DNA of 64,000 nucleotides from Perca fluviatilis (lineage: Eukaryota; Chordata; Actinopteri; Perciformes; Percidae): NCBI RefSeq assembly GCF_010015445.1, contig NC_053121.1:29831934-29895933 (forward strand). Direction: 5' to 3'. The first letter of the stretch is position 1, and every line of letters begins with the position of its first letter. Both the position numbers and the translations under genes were made by a program. Below the pieces are notes generated by a model that made no database searches, was not told the DNA's origin, and saw nothing but the letters and a program-made list of their open reading frames with translations. This document shows positions 11,405 to 24,500 of this stretch, one piece after another.

Positions 11405-13683
11405 GCCATGCTATCAAACTAGCCTGGACTCTCCTCCCAGCTCATTAGGAGACTTTCTGTTGCTTTTCCACCTTGTACCACACTGCTCAGGATGAAGTAC
11501 CTCTGGTCAACTACGTTCCAAAAATAAGTTTGCCGCAGCTTAATGCGCTTGCATCTTTAAGCTTGTTTTCTTTGGACAACCCATAGTTTCTTGTTTTTAT
11601 TGTGTAATTTGGAAACTGAAAGCAAAACATTCTGTAGGCACAAGAGTTAGGTGACGCTTGAACATTCGGATAATCACCTTCCCAATTGCAGTGTGGGGGA
11701 ATCAAAGCAAAATGTTTCCAGTTGCTATAAAGTTAACTAAGATGTATTGTTTGCTGTTTATGTTAGTGAAGAGCTTGAAGCATAGAATACATTATTGTTG
11801 GGAATATGTTGGATAACATCAGTCATACAGTCAACCCATTTTACCTTGTATCTTGGTAATTTCCTACAGTTTTCTGTCATTTTTAATAAAATTTGGTGAT
11901 ATATCATTCACTCTTCTGACAAACAAATTAAAGCTATAGTGTGTAGTTTATGTCTCCCCCATGAGGAATTCCAAGTAATGACAACAACACTGTTGCCGCG
12001 TCCACATGATACAAGCCTTCCGTGATCGCGCATGCACCCCCACCCCTCCTCCACGCAGGACACGGAGGATTAACAAAAACATGATGGACTCTTCAGAAGA
12101 GGTCATTATCTTTACTTCAGTTTCTGCATGAAGACACAATCTTCTGAATATAGCCATACTGAGAACTACAGAGAGAGTTGTGTGGAGCTGATAGTCTTAA
12201 TTAGCTTTGCAGCAACTCATTTGGCAATGGCTTGAATGTGACGGATGGTTATTAATAGCAAATAAACACTTGGTAATAAATACACTTAGAAGTACAGTAT
12301 ACAAAATGTTAATATGAACATATAGATTTTTATTTGTTATTTTTTTGTTTATCTTGTTGTTAGTGTTGTACTGAAAAGAGTAAATGCTGGGCCGTATGTA
12401 AGACATACTGTATGCAATGTAATTTTATTTTCTTGCTTTTGACCCAAACTACATTTTGCCTTTGTCTTATGTTGTATTTTTACTTTTACGTACCTTCCTT
12501 TTTTTTTTTTCTATCACGTGCAGTCTTCTTGCTTTCACTGTACAGAGGTATTTAAGCTCCACTATTTACCTGCTAATTAACCTGATGTCAGGTTGCTGAA
12601 ATGTGGCATACTGAAGAAGTTGTTTTTCCCCCCATGCCAGTTATCATTAATTAAGAAACAGAAACTTAATTACAAGCCCACTTTGTTGTCTTTGTACTGT
12701 TTTTCAAACTTGATTAAACATTCCTGATCTAAATTCTAAAACGTTTTTAATATAAGTATTGCCCTTAAATACACTTTGGTAATGCATGTGATTTTAAAAA
12801 CTATAAAAAGCAGTTATATGACGTCTCTCAGTGAATGCAGAATTGCGTTCAACCTAATGAATAATGTTTTAATACTTGTTTCTGTGGTTTTGTTTGCATG
12901 TACATAAAAAAAAAAAACTCATTTACACGTAATAAGCTTAAGTCTCCTGGGATTTTGAAAATGAACAACAACAGGGGCCAACGGCGTGTTAGTGACTAAA
13001 TTCATTGTAACTAAATTAAAAATGTTAATAAATAAGAGCAGTTAATTAGTGAATTCTGAATAAACAGTATAGATATTAGAATCTGACATTCACACGACTT
13101 TTCACACATTTGTGTGCAAGCCAACATACGGACACACAAAGTGCCCCACCCTTGGCCTGGATAACATGGCCACACACTAGCTTACCGTGGCTTTGTTAAT
13201 AGGGGAGATTTGCTGTGGGGGAATGGGGGAGGGCTTTTTTTTCTAGGGGAATCCTTAGCTTACATAGACTCACAATACTCCCCCCTCTTGTCTGTGCTTC
13301 CAACAAGGCGCTGAATCCCCCCACCCCTCCCCTCCCGCTGCTGCGTCCCGTCGTCTTCGCCACTAGTGCTTCCTTCACACTGAGGGCACCATGATGCCGA
13401 TAGGAAAAATCAGCAGATGGTGAAACACTTTCTTAGGGCATTTTAGGCATCCTCAGTTTCTAACATCAGTTGCCTGGCATCTCTTATTTTCATCTGTGTT
13501 CTCTACAAGAAGTGCATGTTTTCATCCTGAACGAATGTGCTTGCATATTGTTTTTGTTTTTTTGTATGCATGCATGTGCATACACTCATACAGCCACTGC
13601 CTGTGCTCATGGCCAACAGAAGGAGCCAAAGAAGCAGTAAGCTTATTAATGTCTCCTGGTCGCTCTCCAGTATGGGCTTGCTA

Positions 13684-13697
13684 GTTACCATAGCAAC
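13684..13697. promoter_or_regulatory. RFX X-box-like palindrome in the gpm6a-spata4 spacer
   Basis: GTTACCATAGCAAC fits the X-box pattern (two GTTNCC / RGNAAC half-sites around AT). No gene start is recognisable nearby, so any target is unknown. Confidence 0.35.
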
Positions 13698-15045
13698 CAG
13701 GACCTAGATATTGTTCGGTAAAAGAGGCGTGTAGATATTGAATACATATAAACATCACCCTGTAACTCTGGCCAGTGCTTTTTTTTTTTATGTAAAGCAG
13801 CCCATCCGACTTACCATTCTTAGTATTTACAGTAATTTATTTTGCATTATTAAAAAAGAATGTCAGAGGACTCTGGGTTAGTCTGCAGTATACAACACAT
13901 TTGTTATTTTTCATTTATATGTTATCACTTGCTGCTGACATCACAATCTGGATTTTCAGTACAAACCAATGCAGCTGAATGTAAGGCTCAACACTGAAAA
14001 TCAAAATTCCGATGCTCATCGCCCAGCGCCTGCAGAAATCAACAGGCGACAGCGCTCTTCGTCTTAAGTGCTGATGTGTGTTCACGCCCAGTCAAGCTGA
14101 GGGAAATCCAAAGACACTGAAAGATTAAGGAGGTCAGGTTTTACAGCTCCACTGAGGAAGGCGGGGAAAGAGGCTTTACCAGCCATTGACTACCAAAAAG
14201 GATGGGCTGCTTTCAAAGAGACCATGAGATATATTATAGGCTGGTGGATTTGTTCAAATGTCAGATATCCACTCTTACTCTCATACAACAGTCGATACAT
14301 TTATTTCTTTTGAAAAAGTGTCACATTTTAACATTGTGTTTACAGTTCATCATATCTGTGAATGTTTGTAATTGTTTGGTTTTGCGTATGGCTATGGCAG
14401 CAGTAAATCTCGCGGTCATCTGTAGCTAATAGTCTTTTGAGGCTGTGGAGATCATATCATTACAGCATTGTCCTATCTCTCTTTTGAAAATCCAGGCTCT
14501 CAGACCACATGAGAAGCCAGGCAGTCAGCCAGAAACACTTATCATCCTGTCATCCGTTTTTCACTAGCTTCACAGCTCAATTGTACTGTACACTGAGCAT
14601 CCATGAGTGCTTGGAACTGTGGGGCCAACAGAGTGATCTCAATCTCAAAGTGAATCCAAGTGGCTTGGCACCAGAAACAAATTAAATCATGTCCCCCACT
14701 AAGTATGCAAAAATACGGACACAATGGAGAAGATGATATAATTTGTTTTGCAAGATAATAATGGATGTATACTTGTGGTTTTTCAGAAATTCAGCGTGGA
14801 TTAAACTGGTCAGAAACTATAACCCTAAAAGGACAGGTCAGTAAAGTCTATAGCACTATTCAGTTAAATACTTGTGTTGTTAATTTAGGTTAGAGCAAAA
14901 CTGTTTCCCTGCCAGTCAGGTAAAAACTCTACATTTGGTTTATACATAAGATTTTTACGCAGAGTTTAATATTCCACCATTAGACAAGTCTGTTAATGCC
15001 GGTTGACTACAGTTCCAGCTGAGTAAGGACCCCAAGTCAGGAATA

Positions 15046-15388
15046 ATAATTTAATAATTTATACTTTATTAATCCCACAAGGGGAAATTACAATGTTTTC
15101 ACTCTGTTGTTATTACACACAGGTCTGAATTACACACACATGCTCAGTACCTATAAATGCACTAGTGGAAAGATGTCAGTGAGTGAGCTGCCCATGGAAA
15201 GGCACCCCAAGCAGTTGGGGGTTCGGTGCCTTGCTCAAGAGCACCTTGGCAGTGGCCAGGAGGTGGACTGGCACCTCTCCAGCTAACAGTCCACCACCAT
15301 ACTTTGGTCCATATGGGGACTTGAACCAGCCACCCAACCCAACCCAACTCCCTACTGACTACTGTGCTACTGCCATCCCCAAAAGTTC
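15046..15388 (-). mobile_element. tRNA-derived SINE of a second family
   Basis: Read on the minus strand, the head near 15385 carries GCAGTAGCACAGTAGTCAGT (A-box-like) and CTGGTTCAAGTCCCC (B box). A body follows with CTTGAGCAAGGCACCGAACC, and the 3' tail ends in TGTGGGATTAATAAAGTATA, which resembles LINE-derived tails. It differs from the 2842/44115 family. The family name is not assigned. Confidence 0.7.
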
Positions 15389-16903
15389 TGCAATTGTTTA
15401 TATTAAATTAGATACAGCTGATGTTCATTTATCCCCATTTGTACATTTGATTACCCCTTTTGACAGAACAAAAAAGAATAAAACAATATAATTTAAATTT
15501 GAGCTTAAACCCAAAAGTCAACCTTGATTGTCTTTAAAGAAATGCATCTTGCACACAAGCTGTTGTCGCACCCCTTAAAAAAATCATCAACCAGCAGACC
15601 ACGAGCAAAATTACTCTCCTGTAACTGGCTCACGATGACTAAATAATTAAAAACATGAAAATGTGTCTGTCAGGACGGAAACTTCTGCAGTCATTCCCGT
15701 ACAGTGGGCACAGCTAAGGTGAGGTGCCACAGCCCTGAGGTGATCCGCTAAAGGGGGCACAACATATGGTGCTATTAACGCTGAGGATCTGCCTGTCAAG
15801 TAATCTAACAAACCAAGAATCCATGTTAAAATTGGACAGTAGTTAAAAGAGGCTAAAATATAGCACTGGGTTATTTTATAACTAAAGGGGGGGGAACTTA
15901 AAACAGACAAGCATGATCATTGGGCCCTCAAGATGTCTTATAAATGAAATAGGGAATAAGAACAACTACTCTTTTGTTCCAGTATGCAAACCATGAGTAA
16001 TTTAATACATCTTCCCATCATCTCCTTTTTGACAAGTTTTTAATACAATCATTATTATAGATATGGCATTTTTACCCACAATTAGCTTCTTCTGCAGCTC
16101 TAGATGGCACAAAATGTGTCAGCACATTTAATGTGTTATCATGGATGAAAGTTTTATTGACATATCCATAGAAAAACATATGTAGCCTTTAGTCAACAGC
16201 ATCATTAAATATACCTTAAATGTAGACACCAGTCCATACAAGTGCTGAAATATATTCAACCAAGGGCTATACAAGTTGGAACATGATGACTAATAACATA
16301 ATGATTAAATGAGAAACAAGCTTTCATGTCTACATGTCACTGGTACTCATTACTCCCCAACTCTAGCAAGCCAATTCAGGAATCATTATCAGTTATAGGT
16401 TACCTAAAGTGGTGCCTACCACAGTGAATGTAATAATCTGAATCACAATTTGACCAGCATTTGGCAGGTGGCTGATCACAATTTCTTAGAATGCAGATTG
16501 AGAAAAATGTCTGTTGCCACAGTGATGGTAAAGAAGGGAAGATGCACGTTCAGCAAAGGGCGGAGGAACTCTGGAATAGCACAGTGAACAACACAAACAT
16601 ATTAACAGCAAGGCCGTTCGGTTTCTGCTGCATTTATTTCTTCTTTTTGTCAATGGTACACCTATAGCAGTGGGTTTGAGTCTGAAAGAGCTCTGCTCGT
16701 GACTTGTTGCTGCCACCTACTGGTCCAAACAGACCTAAGAATTATGAAAGAGGCACTAGAACATTACATAAGCCATAACAAACAGTGACATCCTCTGTCT
16801 TCCAAAACAAAGTATACTCCAATAAATACTTGTGAGGCATAGTAGTTAAAATAGGCTATGCTTTGAATGGCCTAATTGTGAAAAACATATCAATACATCA
16901 AGT

Positions 16904-17012
<109 letters not shown>

Positions 17013-17330
17013 CCAGTGTTTTCCCTACCATTATAAGACTTTGGTGCAGCACCCAAACCATTTTGGGCACCACCTATGCCGAATTAATGTAAGTAGATGT
17101 GAGCATCAAAACTAACTTAATGTTTTTTCTCAGCTCTAATGATTGTAGATTTTTTTTTTTTTGTATTTATTATCTCCTCTAGCTTTTTTCATTGTTTAAG
17201 ACCCCCCCACACCAAATACGTGCACCTAATCCTTCCACAAACCTAGGGAAAACACAATACAATTATAGCACAGATCTCGATCCAGTTCCTTTAATAGTGA
17301 ACCAGGGAGCGCCTGGCAGGCTGGTGCACC

Positions 17331-17336
17331 TTTATT
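17331..17336 (-). terminator. spata4: candidate polyadenylation signal of spata4
   Basis: TTTATT on the plus strand, AATAAA in the direction of spata4, about 220 bp beyond the stop codon. A second one lies at 17166-17171. Neither is confirmed. Confidence 0.4.
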
Positions 17337-17554
17337 TCCTTAAAGGAAACAGCAGCACCGCTCCATGTTGACGAGGAGCAGAACTCTAAAATAGCAGAAA
17401 TTGGAAAATAGATTGGTTAGACGTTACTGTTTCTCAAAACAAAACTGTCACGATTTGCCAAAAAAACATTCTCCACTACACCCAAATGATGCATTTGAGC
17501 ACATTTGCAGAATCAATGATCTATGCTGATTATTATTAAGAGAGAGAGTAAGAC

Positions 17555-20136
17555 TCATCCCCTACTTGATGTAGTGTCATCGCCGCGGCTGGATGTCACA
17601 AGATTTTTGGCTCCCGGCCGTCCCAGCTTAGGCTTCACTTTAAAACGTCCTATCACCAAACCAAAGAAATTGTCCAAAAGGAGAAAAAAAAGGTACAAAT
17701 GTAAAAAGTTATAATGGAATCCTATATTTGCCCGTACAGAAAGCCTGACATCACCCCTGAGGGACTCACCAGGGTTAGAGACCCTCTCTGCGGCCTTGTG
17801 CTCCAAGTGCCTTCTTAGGATGACTTCTGCCTTCCTCTGGTTTGTGCTGATATTGGGCTCAGCCATGATCTCCGTTATCCTCAGGTTGTTCTTGATGGCC
17901 TTGGAGGCCGTGGAGCGGGCCAGTGTGGGTAGAAGCTCCTGGTACTCCTGGTCAGTGAAGTCTGACTCTGGGCCCTGAACATCTCTGATGCTGAGAAGGT
18001 AGACTTAAAAAGATCAGAATACTTACAGGATTCTGTTGTTATATTTACATTTTTCACTGTACACATGAGCTGCATACCAGGTGACTAGCATCCTCTTCAG
18101 TTGTGTTCAAATGCACTTATTGGGGTGTTTTTTTTTTTTCATTGCCCACATATTATTACAATATCTTCATGACCCAGCTTTAGTTGTACAGCATCAGCAT
18201 CGTTTCGTATTAATTAGAAATATTAAGCAGTGATGTGTGAAAGCTGTAATAGCAATGCCCTTGATCATTCCAGCAGCATCAGTATTAAATTAAATCTGAG
18301 AATGTAACAATCAACCCTGTGATAGTGTTACAGGAAGGTTATACTTATATTGTTCAGTTTTACATGTAGTTTAATCTAACAAATTTCGGAGAGGTGTACA
18401 AGCTAAACCAGGGGTCTTCAATGATTTTAAGCCAAGGATCCCTTAGCTGAAAAAGAGATGGAGCAGGGACCCCTTACTATATATAATGTATAAAATTAAG
18501 TTGCATATTAAACTGGGCCAACAATAATGTGTGGGGTTGGCCTAGAGCTTTTAGATATGCTTTTTTATGGTGCATATAATACTAAGGTGTTAAAATAATA
18601 ATTGTTGACATATTTATATATGTATACATCATGTTTTAACGTTAAAATGTTGAACAGTAGCTTTATCCGTTGATGACTACCTTACCTATAGGCCCTAGGG
18701 GTACTGGACCGACTGTTGAAGATCTCTGAGCTAAATAATTCTGTAATTGTCAATTCACAGTAATGTATCAAAACAAAACAGAGTTGCTGGGAAACTGGTA
18801 AGCTGATAACACATAAGCTTAAGTGCCTTACGGATACATTTCTAATGTACTTAGGTAATAAGTATGCAAAACAAAATAGAAAAAAAAAAAGTTTTTCTAA
18901 CCCTCCAAAACTTGTATCTACTGTATCTGGTTAAGGCAAGAAAGGAGCTAATTAACTTTTGAATCTGAATCTCACAAACAGTGTTCATTTTCCTGCCCTG
19001 CTCCCCAGCAACACTTACCTCCTGTTAGTTAAAATAGTATAAACCTCCTGCACCAACAGTTCAGCTGCTCTTGGTTTACAGTGGATGGATCCATCAATGA
19101 CCTCTTTCATCAAGTACAAATTCTGCTTCTGTAAAGACTGGGGGAAACTTTTAGTAATTATGTGACTCACAAAAAGAACTTCCTGTTTCAGAGCCCTCAA
19201 ATGCATGTAGATAAACAATATTATAATGGGTTTTCAGTATAGATTATTTTATATGATTTGATATTTAATGAGTTGTGCTGTTCAAAATCAGAATTTTGTC
19301 AAGCTAAAAAGCTGTTAGCGTAGGTCAAGCTATTTCACAAAATTCTGATTTTTTTTTAATGCTAATTCAGTAGTCAATCTGTTTCAACCAAATGCCAACT
19401 GAACAAAGATACATTTTTCCCTGCTCCTTATATTTTCTGATTTCCTCCTCCTCTTACCCTCTCTATCTGGCTCCAGTTCCTCTGTTTGGCAGAAAGTGAT
19501 ATTCCTTTGTCATATGAATGCACTGGAAAGTCTTGGGGGTAATAACGAGACAATATCTCTGCCACAAGATAACCATTGGAAAGTTCTCTGGAAATAAAAG
19601 CGACAACAGATTGATCACATTGACTCAACCATTAAAATTCACTTTGAACAATTTGCTGTCTTGGCAGCTTTTGAAAAAGCACTGACGTTTTATCTCAGAT
19701 CTGTCTTCCATATTTTATCCAACGTTACAATATTTCATTATAGCGTTAAGTCTGTTACATATTGTTCTACTACCTTTAATGTTTTATGGTGCAACATACA
19801 CTCCTGTAAACATATTTTTAATCTCAGTGAGGCGTTTTTTTTTTAAGGTTAAATTAAGTTTACATTAACGTTACAGGCAGAGTCACACTCAATAATGACT
19901 TTGGAGCTAGAGTGCTCTAGCTAGCTAACAAGCGTTAACGTTAGCTAGCTAGCTAACACCCGCTAACGCTAGGACTGATTTGGATATTTTTCAAGTAAAA
20001 TACGGATAGATGTGTAATGTGTGTTAATTCTTTACCTGCGAACATTCTTCGGATAAAATGACAAGTCGAGGCTTAGCAGCCATTTCACGACTTCTCTTGG
20101 TAGTCCCGTCTTTTTGGGAGACTGTGCATAAGACAT
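17555..20136 (-). CDS. spata4: spata4, spermatogenesis-associated protein 4 (CH-like domain), complete
   Basis: Five exons join in phase: 20136-20036, 19587-19458, 19137-19019, 17990-17770 and 17649-17555, giving 221 aa. The start is the first ATG of exon 1 (MSYAQSPKKTG), and all introns are GT-AG. Exons 1-3 form the calponin-homology-like fold of the SPATA4/CLAMP type: a REVVKWLLSLDLSF helix, then ELSNGYLVAEILSRYYPQDF, then GSIHCKPRAAELLVQEVY. Exon 4 encodes the charged tail with the STASKAIKNNLR segment, which aligns with mammalian SPATA4. Exon 5 supplies a short basic end. The mammalian protein is about 305 aa; this one lacks most of the N-terminal extension and is shorter at the C-terminus. 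SPATA4 is testis-enriched, and related CH proteins work at axonemes or on microtubules; a cilium/flagellum role here is inference. It sits tail-to-head with asb5, as in mammals. Confidence 0.93.
18409..18728. mobile_element. hAT-type non-autonomous element with 8-bp target duplication (spata4 intron 3)
   Basis: The left end is CAGGGGTCTTCAA and the right end TTGAAGATCTCTG, which are imperfect inverted repeats. Flanks are AGCTAAAC (18401-18408) and AGCTAAAT (18729-18736), an 8-bp duplication with one mismatch. The 320-bp interior is AT-rich with no coding sequence. It lies in the intron between spata4 exons 3 and 4. Confidence 0.88.
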
Positions 20137-20307
20137 GCTGCTCTGAGCCTGATGAAATCGAGAAACAAATAGTGTTTTACTGTTATATAGGCTATAACAA
20201 GTCAATCCACGAAATCATGCTAAACCCTAGCTAATTAATTAGCTAGCTAGCTAGATGGGTTAGCGAGCTGCAATTTGACGCACTGGACTTCCTTTGTTTA
20301 CATTAAC

Positions 20308-20321
20308 GTTACCATGGTAAC
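20308..20321 (-). promoter_or_regulatory. spata4: RFX X-box in the spata4 promoter
   Basis: GTTACCATGGTAAC is a perfect 14-bp palindrome fitting the RFX X-box consensus at every fixed position. It is 172 bp upstream of the spata4 ATG. RFX factors drive ciliary and spermatogenic genes through such boxes close to the start, so the placement fits the gene. Function is inferred. Confidence 0.6.
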
Positions 20322-20339
20322 GACACTTAATACATCCAT

Positions 20340-20340
<1 letters not shown>

Positions 20341-20432
<92 letters not shown>
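20341..20432. repeat. (AC)n microsatellite upstream of spata4
   Basis: 92 bp of perfect AC dinucleotides about 20 bp beyond the X-box, roughly 205-296 bp upstream of the spata4 ATG. Confidence 0.98.
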
Positions 20433-20434
<2 letters not shown>

Positions 20435-21309
20435 CTTTGACAACAGCAGCACTCAGACAGTGGTGGCTGTTTACTGCCCCTCAGGATGTAACATTAATAC
20501 AGAAATTTACAGAGAGATTCCAACTAATTCATTTTTTACCAGTATAAAAAATGAAATAGACAAATAAGGAACACTTAACACATGATGTAATACAACCACG
20601 CAATTGTGAAATACTTCTGTGGGCTACTTTAGTCATATGATTTTGTTCATAATGTCTTCAGGGCAGTAGATTGGCTCAGCATTAGACACAAACACTTGCT
20701 GCTCCACTCCCTCATATTTCCATGTAGGACTTAACAATAAACTCGGCCGCCTCCAGTTGTCAGTAGTCAGTAATCTTATTCCAAGCTTAAACATGTCAGC
20801 TATTTCAAAATGTCTGTATTAAAAATTCTCCCACTGCACCTCTAGGCAAACATCATTAGCAACACAGCCTGCAACACAACATATCTGGGAATGCACCAGG
20901 TTTCAAAACAACTTTAATCATCTAGAAGTGTGCAATGCAATAGATAATATATCAAACCAAAAACTATGAATATTCATTCACATGACATTGTAATATTATG
21001 TAATGTTGCAATCACTCTGGCAGCTATTGCAGCTATTAAGGCATCTTCTAAATAAGGCAAACCTGAATTGCAAATACTATTTTGTTATTATATTGTTTAA
21101 CCATAATTTATCCAGGGATGGCCCTGGCTCCTTTTTAGAACCCCCTGCTTTACATTCATCCAGGTCAATAGGTTGCAGGCCAGCTCAACTCAGCTTGGTA
21201 CTTCCAGCAACTCAGTGGCTGCTCAGTGACTAATTGACTGGTAGCTAGGTAGGAAGAGTTCATGGAGTTGATTTGCTCTTTTTTGACAAAGGCTTATTTC
21301 GCACCAAAT

Positions 21310-21460
21310 GCTTGCTCTTGGGGGAATTACTGGAATTGTTGGGTCTTTGTAAATTATAGAGTGTGGTCTAGACCTACTCTATCTGTCTTAATCTGTAAAG
21401 TGTCTTGAGATAACTCTTGTTATGATTTGATACTATAAATAAAATTTAATTTAATTATTT
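21310..21460 (+). repeat. dispersed teleost repeat tail downstream of asb5
   Basis: A segment ending in GTGTCTTGAGATAACTCTTG, an AT-rich stretch and TATAAATAAAATTTAATT. This has the form of the 3' tails of retroelements widespread in percomorph fish (recognised from general knowledge, not tested). It begins about 45 bp past the asb5 stop codon, so the asb5 3' UTR may run into it in antisense. Confidence 0.5.
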
Positions 21461-21502
21461 CTCTACGTCCCATTTAGGCAGGCAGTTTGGTTGTTCTTCC
21501 TG

Positions 21503-24500
21503 TTATTGGTACTGCAGGTAGTTCCTTAGCCTGATGGGCAGGGGCAGGTGGGAAAGAAGATGGAGTCTGTCACGGTCGACGCAGTTCCTGATGCACTGAC
21601 GACACAGCTGACTCAGCAGTCGTGGTGTAGCTATGAAAAGGAGACAATGAAACATTAGGCTATGTAAGCTGGTCCTAATGCATAAACTGTTCCGTATAAA
21701 AACAACTGACTTCAGTTGGACAGCATTTTCTGAACTGTCATGCTTCATATAAAAGGAAAGTAGGACAACTTTTAGATCTGTTGGAGTTGTTCAAATGCAG
21801 ACATAAATAGAACAAGTTAGACAGAATACATGCAAACATATGTCTGCAGTGGCTTATAAAAACAAGTGTTCTGGTACCTTCATATATCAGTAGGAAACCC
21901 TCTGTTAGACTGCTGGGTGGAGCCACATCTACAGGCCTCTGAAGCTCTCGGTTCCTGGCATTAATGTCCGCACCAAAGTCCAGCAACAGCTTCACTAAAG
22001 CTGTGCAGTCTTTTTCTGCAGCTGCATGTAAGGGTGAATCCATGGATTTGCCTTTCTGTACATTTGCACCTAGTGTGGAGGACAACTTAAGTTCAGACAG
22101 AAAAGCTTTAACGTCAGATATGTCCACAGTTGGATATCCTCAATGTTCATTGTAACCCACAATTTACTTTGTGGATATATATATATATATACTTTCAATC
22201 AACGGTAGCCAGCAGTATTGACATACAGATAGCTAGAAAATGTGATCAGTCAGCTGTGGGCTACACGTGACTGCGGAGCTGCTCCTTAATCATATTGCAA
22301 CATGCGATGTGTCTGCATTATTGAGGCCAGTATCAAAAACTGACAGACTAACATGTCCCACTGGTGTTCACCATTGCTTTGATGATTTACATAACTGACA
22401 AAAAATTTTGCTGTTTTGAAATGCCTGTCATCTACAATAAGGTTGTTCATCAGAAAAAAGTACATACACCAACATAAGGCCGAAACAATGTTTTTAAGAA
22501 CGGCTAACCTCAAATAATGATATTACTCTTTGTTTGTTCTGAATGCTTTTACAGAGGCTTTTAAAATCCAGTGTGCATGCATATGTGTGTATGTATTTAT
22601 TTCCTTTTCTGTGCACAATAAATGTGTAAATTGTGTGTCAGTGTGTGTATGTTCATACAGGATGTGTGCCCGTCTGTATGGAGATGTAAAGATCCACACT
22701 GTGCTGCGAGCTGACCTTCCCTCAGGAGTTTCCTGGCACACTCTAGCTCTTGGCAGACGCAGGCTGTATAGAGCGCTGTGCCCAGGTGAGGAATGTCCAT
22801 GTCCACATCTGCCCCCCAAGTCACCAGAGCCTCCACACAACCGTAATGACCTGGAAGTAATGGAGCATGAAGACAGTAATCAGTAAGTGACAATGTGAGA
22901 TAATTCTCCAAGCTGTCTGCTCGGGTCATGTTGGAATTTATTTTTAAAGCTGTTTTTCACAGTGCAGGTTTGTTATAGAAAGTACTTTATAGCACAGCAA
23001 AGGACACACGTACAGGTTGAAAGACATGATTTAGTGTAAGCTGTAATAAGTAGAGTTGGAATCATATATTGGTTAATTTCATATATTAACAGACATTGAG
23101 TGGTAATGTTGTAATATTAACATTATATTATATTATATAATCATATTAGCAGCAAACACAGATACAATTGGTATTGTTTAATTGCCTTGAACCTGAACTT
23201 GTGACAGCTAACTGCCAAACAACAAAACTATCTGATATTAGTTGGTGCATTTTGTCACAATACCAAATACTTTGTCACAATATACCTTTGCATGTAGCTT
23301 CATGGATTGGTGATGGATGGTATACAAGGCTTTGGGGTTTTGCTCCATTTTCCAAAAGAATTTCTGTGCATGCCACACTCCCCACTGTACAGGCGTTGAA
23401 CAGAGGGGTGACTCCATCAATTGTAAAAGCATTGACCTGTAAACACATTTTCTTAAATAGTTATTTTTAGGGCTTGTTTAACCACATTAAGTTGACTAAT
23501 GGCAACAGCCGGAGAGAACAGTTGAAGGGTAACGACGACTTAATAGTTCTACAGTGCCTGCTGAAGAAGAGCCGCATTGCTCATTTGTTACTTCCACCCA
23601 GATTTTCCCAGCCATGGAAACGACATTTGACCTGTGCAGCATAGCAACATTTAAGGCCAATACGTGACTTACATTTGCTCCTGCATCAATGAGAGCTCTG
23701 GCACAAGCGACATGGTCTCCATCACAGGCCTCATGAAGGGGTGTCACATGGTCTATAGTCCGAACATTCACACTGTGACCCTGGAAACCGAATCAAACAG
23801 CCACAGATACTTAGATGTTAAATGGTGCATAAAACAATACATGACCTTTGTCAACCTCTATTGGTGAACACCAGGAATTGCAAGAAGTTCCAAAGCTTAT
23901 CTTCTTTTTATAAAACAGACCCGTCCTCCTCAGTTATGGTTGTCAGTAATTGACAAAGTATACTGTACAGTCACGTCTGAACAATAGAGATTAATGAGCT
24001 TGCTAATTAAAGTGCACATCCAATAGAGGTCTGGTAAAGAGCTTGTAAATCAGCATGCAACATAATGTCATGATGTCACTGCTGTGTCATGAGCTTGTCT
24101 GAGTTAAGAGCAAGGCATTGTTGGCTTTGTAGCTAAAAAATACTCTCTTGTTGCGCACTCCTCAATCTGTGAGCAGCTGGAAATGCAAGTGGGAGAGGAT
24201 ATGCTCTCCGTTTTACACATTTTAGGGTTTGGCATTAATCAGCAACTGATACTGAATATAATGTTTGTAATACTGTATATTATGGTTATTCTGTGCTGTA
24301 TGTATTTACTCAAAAACATGTTTTAGTGATGTATTATCTAAGGTGGCAAGTCATATGGTAAGCTTACACAAACATGTCAGCTTTTCACCTGACATTTACT
24401 TAAAGGTGCTCTGAGCGATGTTGGGTGACGTCACTTCTTGTTGACATTCAAAGTATTGTCAAACAAAACGGAGGCTAGCTCGCCCCTCCCTCCTCCTCAT

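Larger units (their letters stand above)
20137..21502. other. spacer between the spata4 start and asb5 stop
   Basis: It holds the spata4 promoter with X-box and (AC)n repeat, a GCTAGC-rich patch at about 20227-20262, and a dispersed repeat next to the asb5 3' end. Nothing else is recognisable. Confidence 0.6.
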
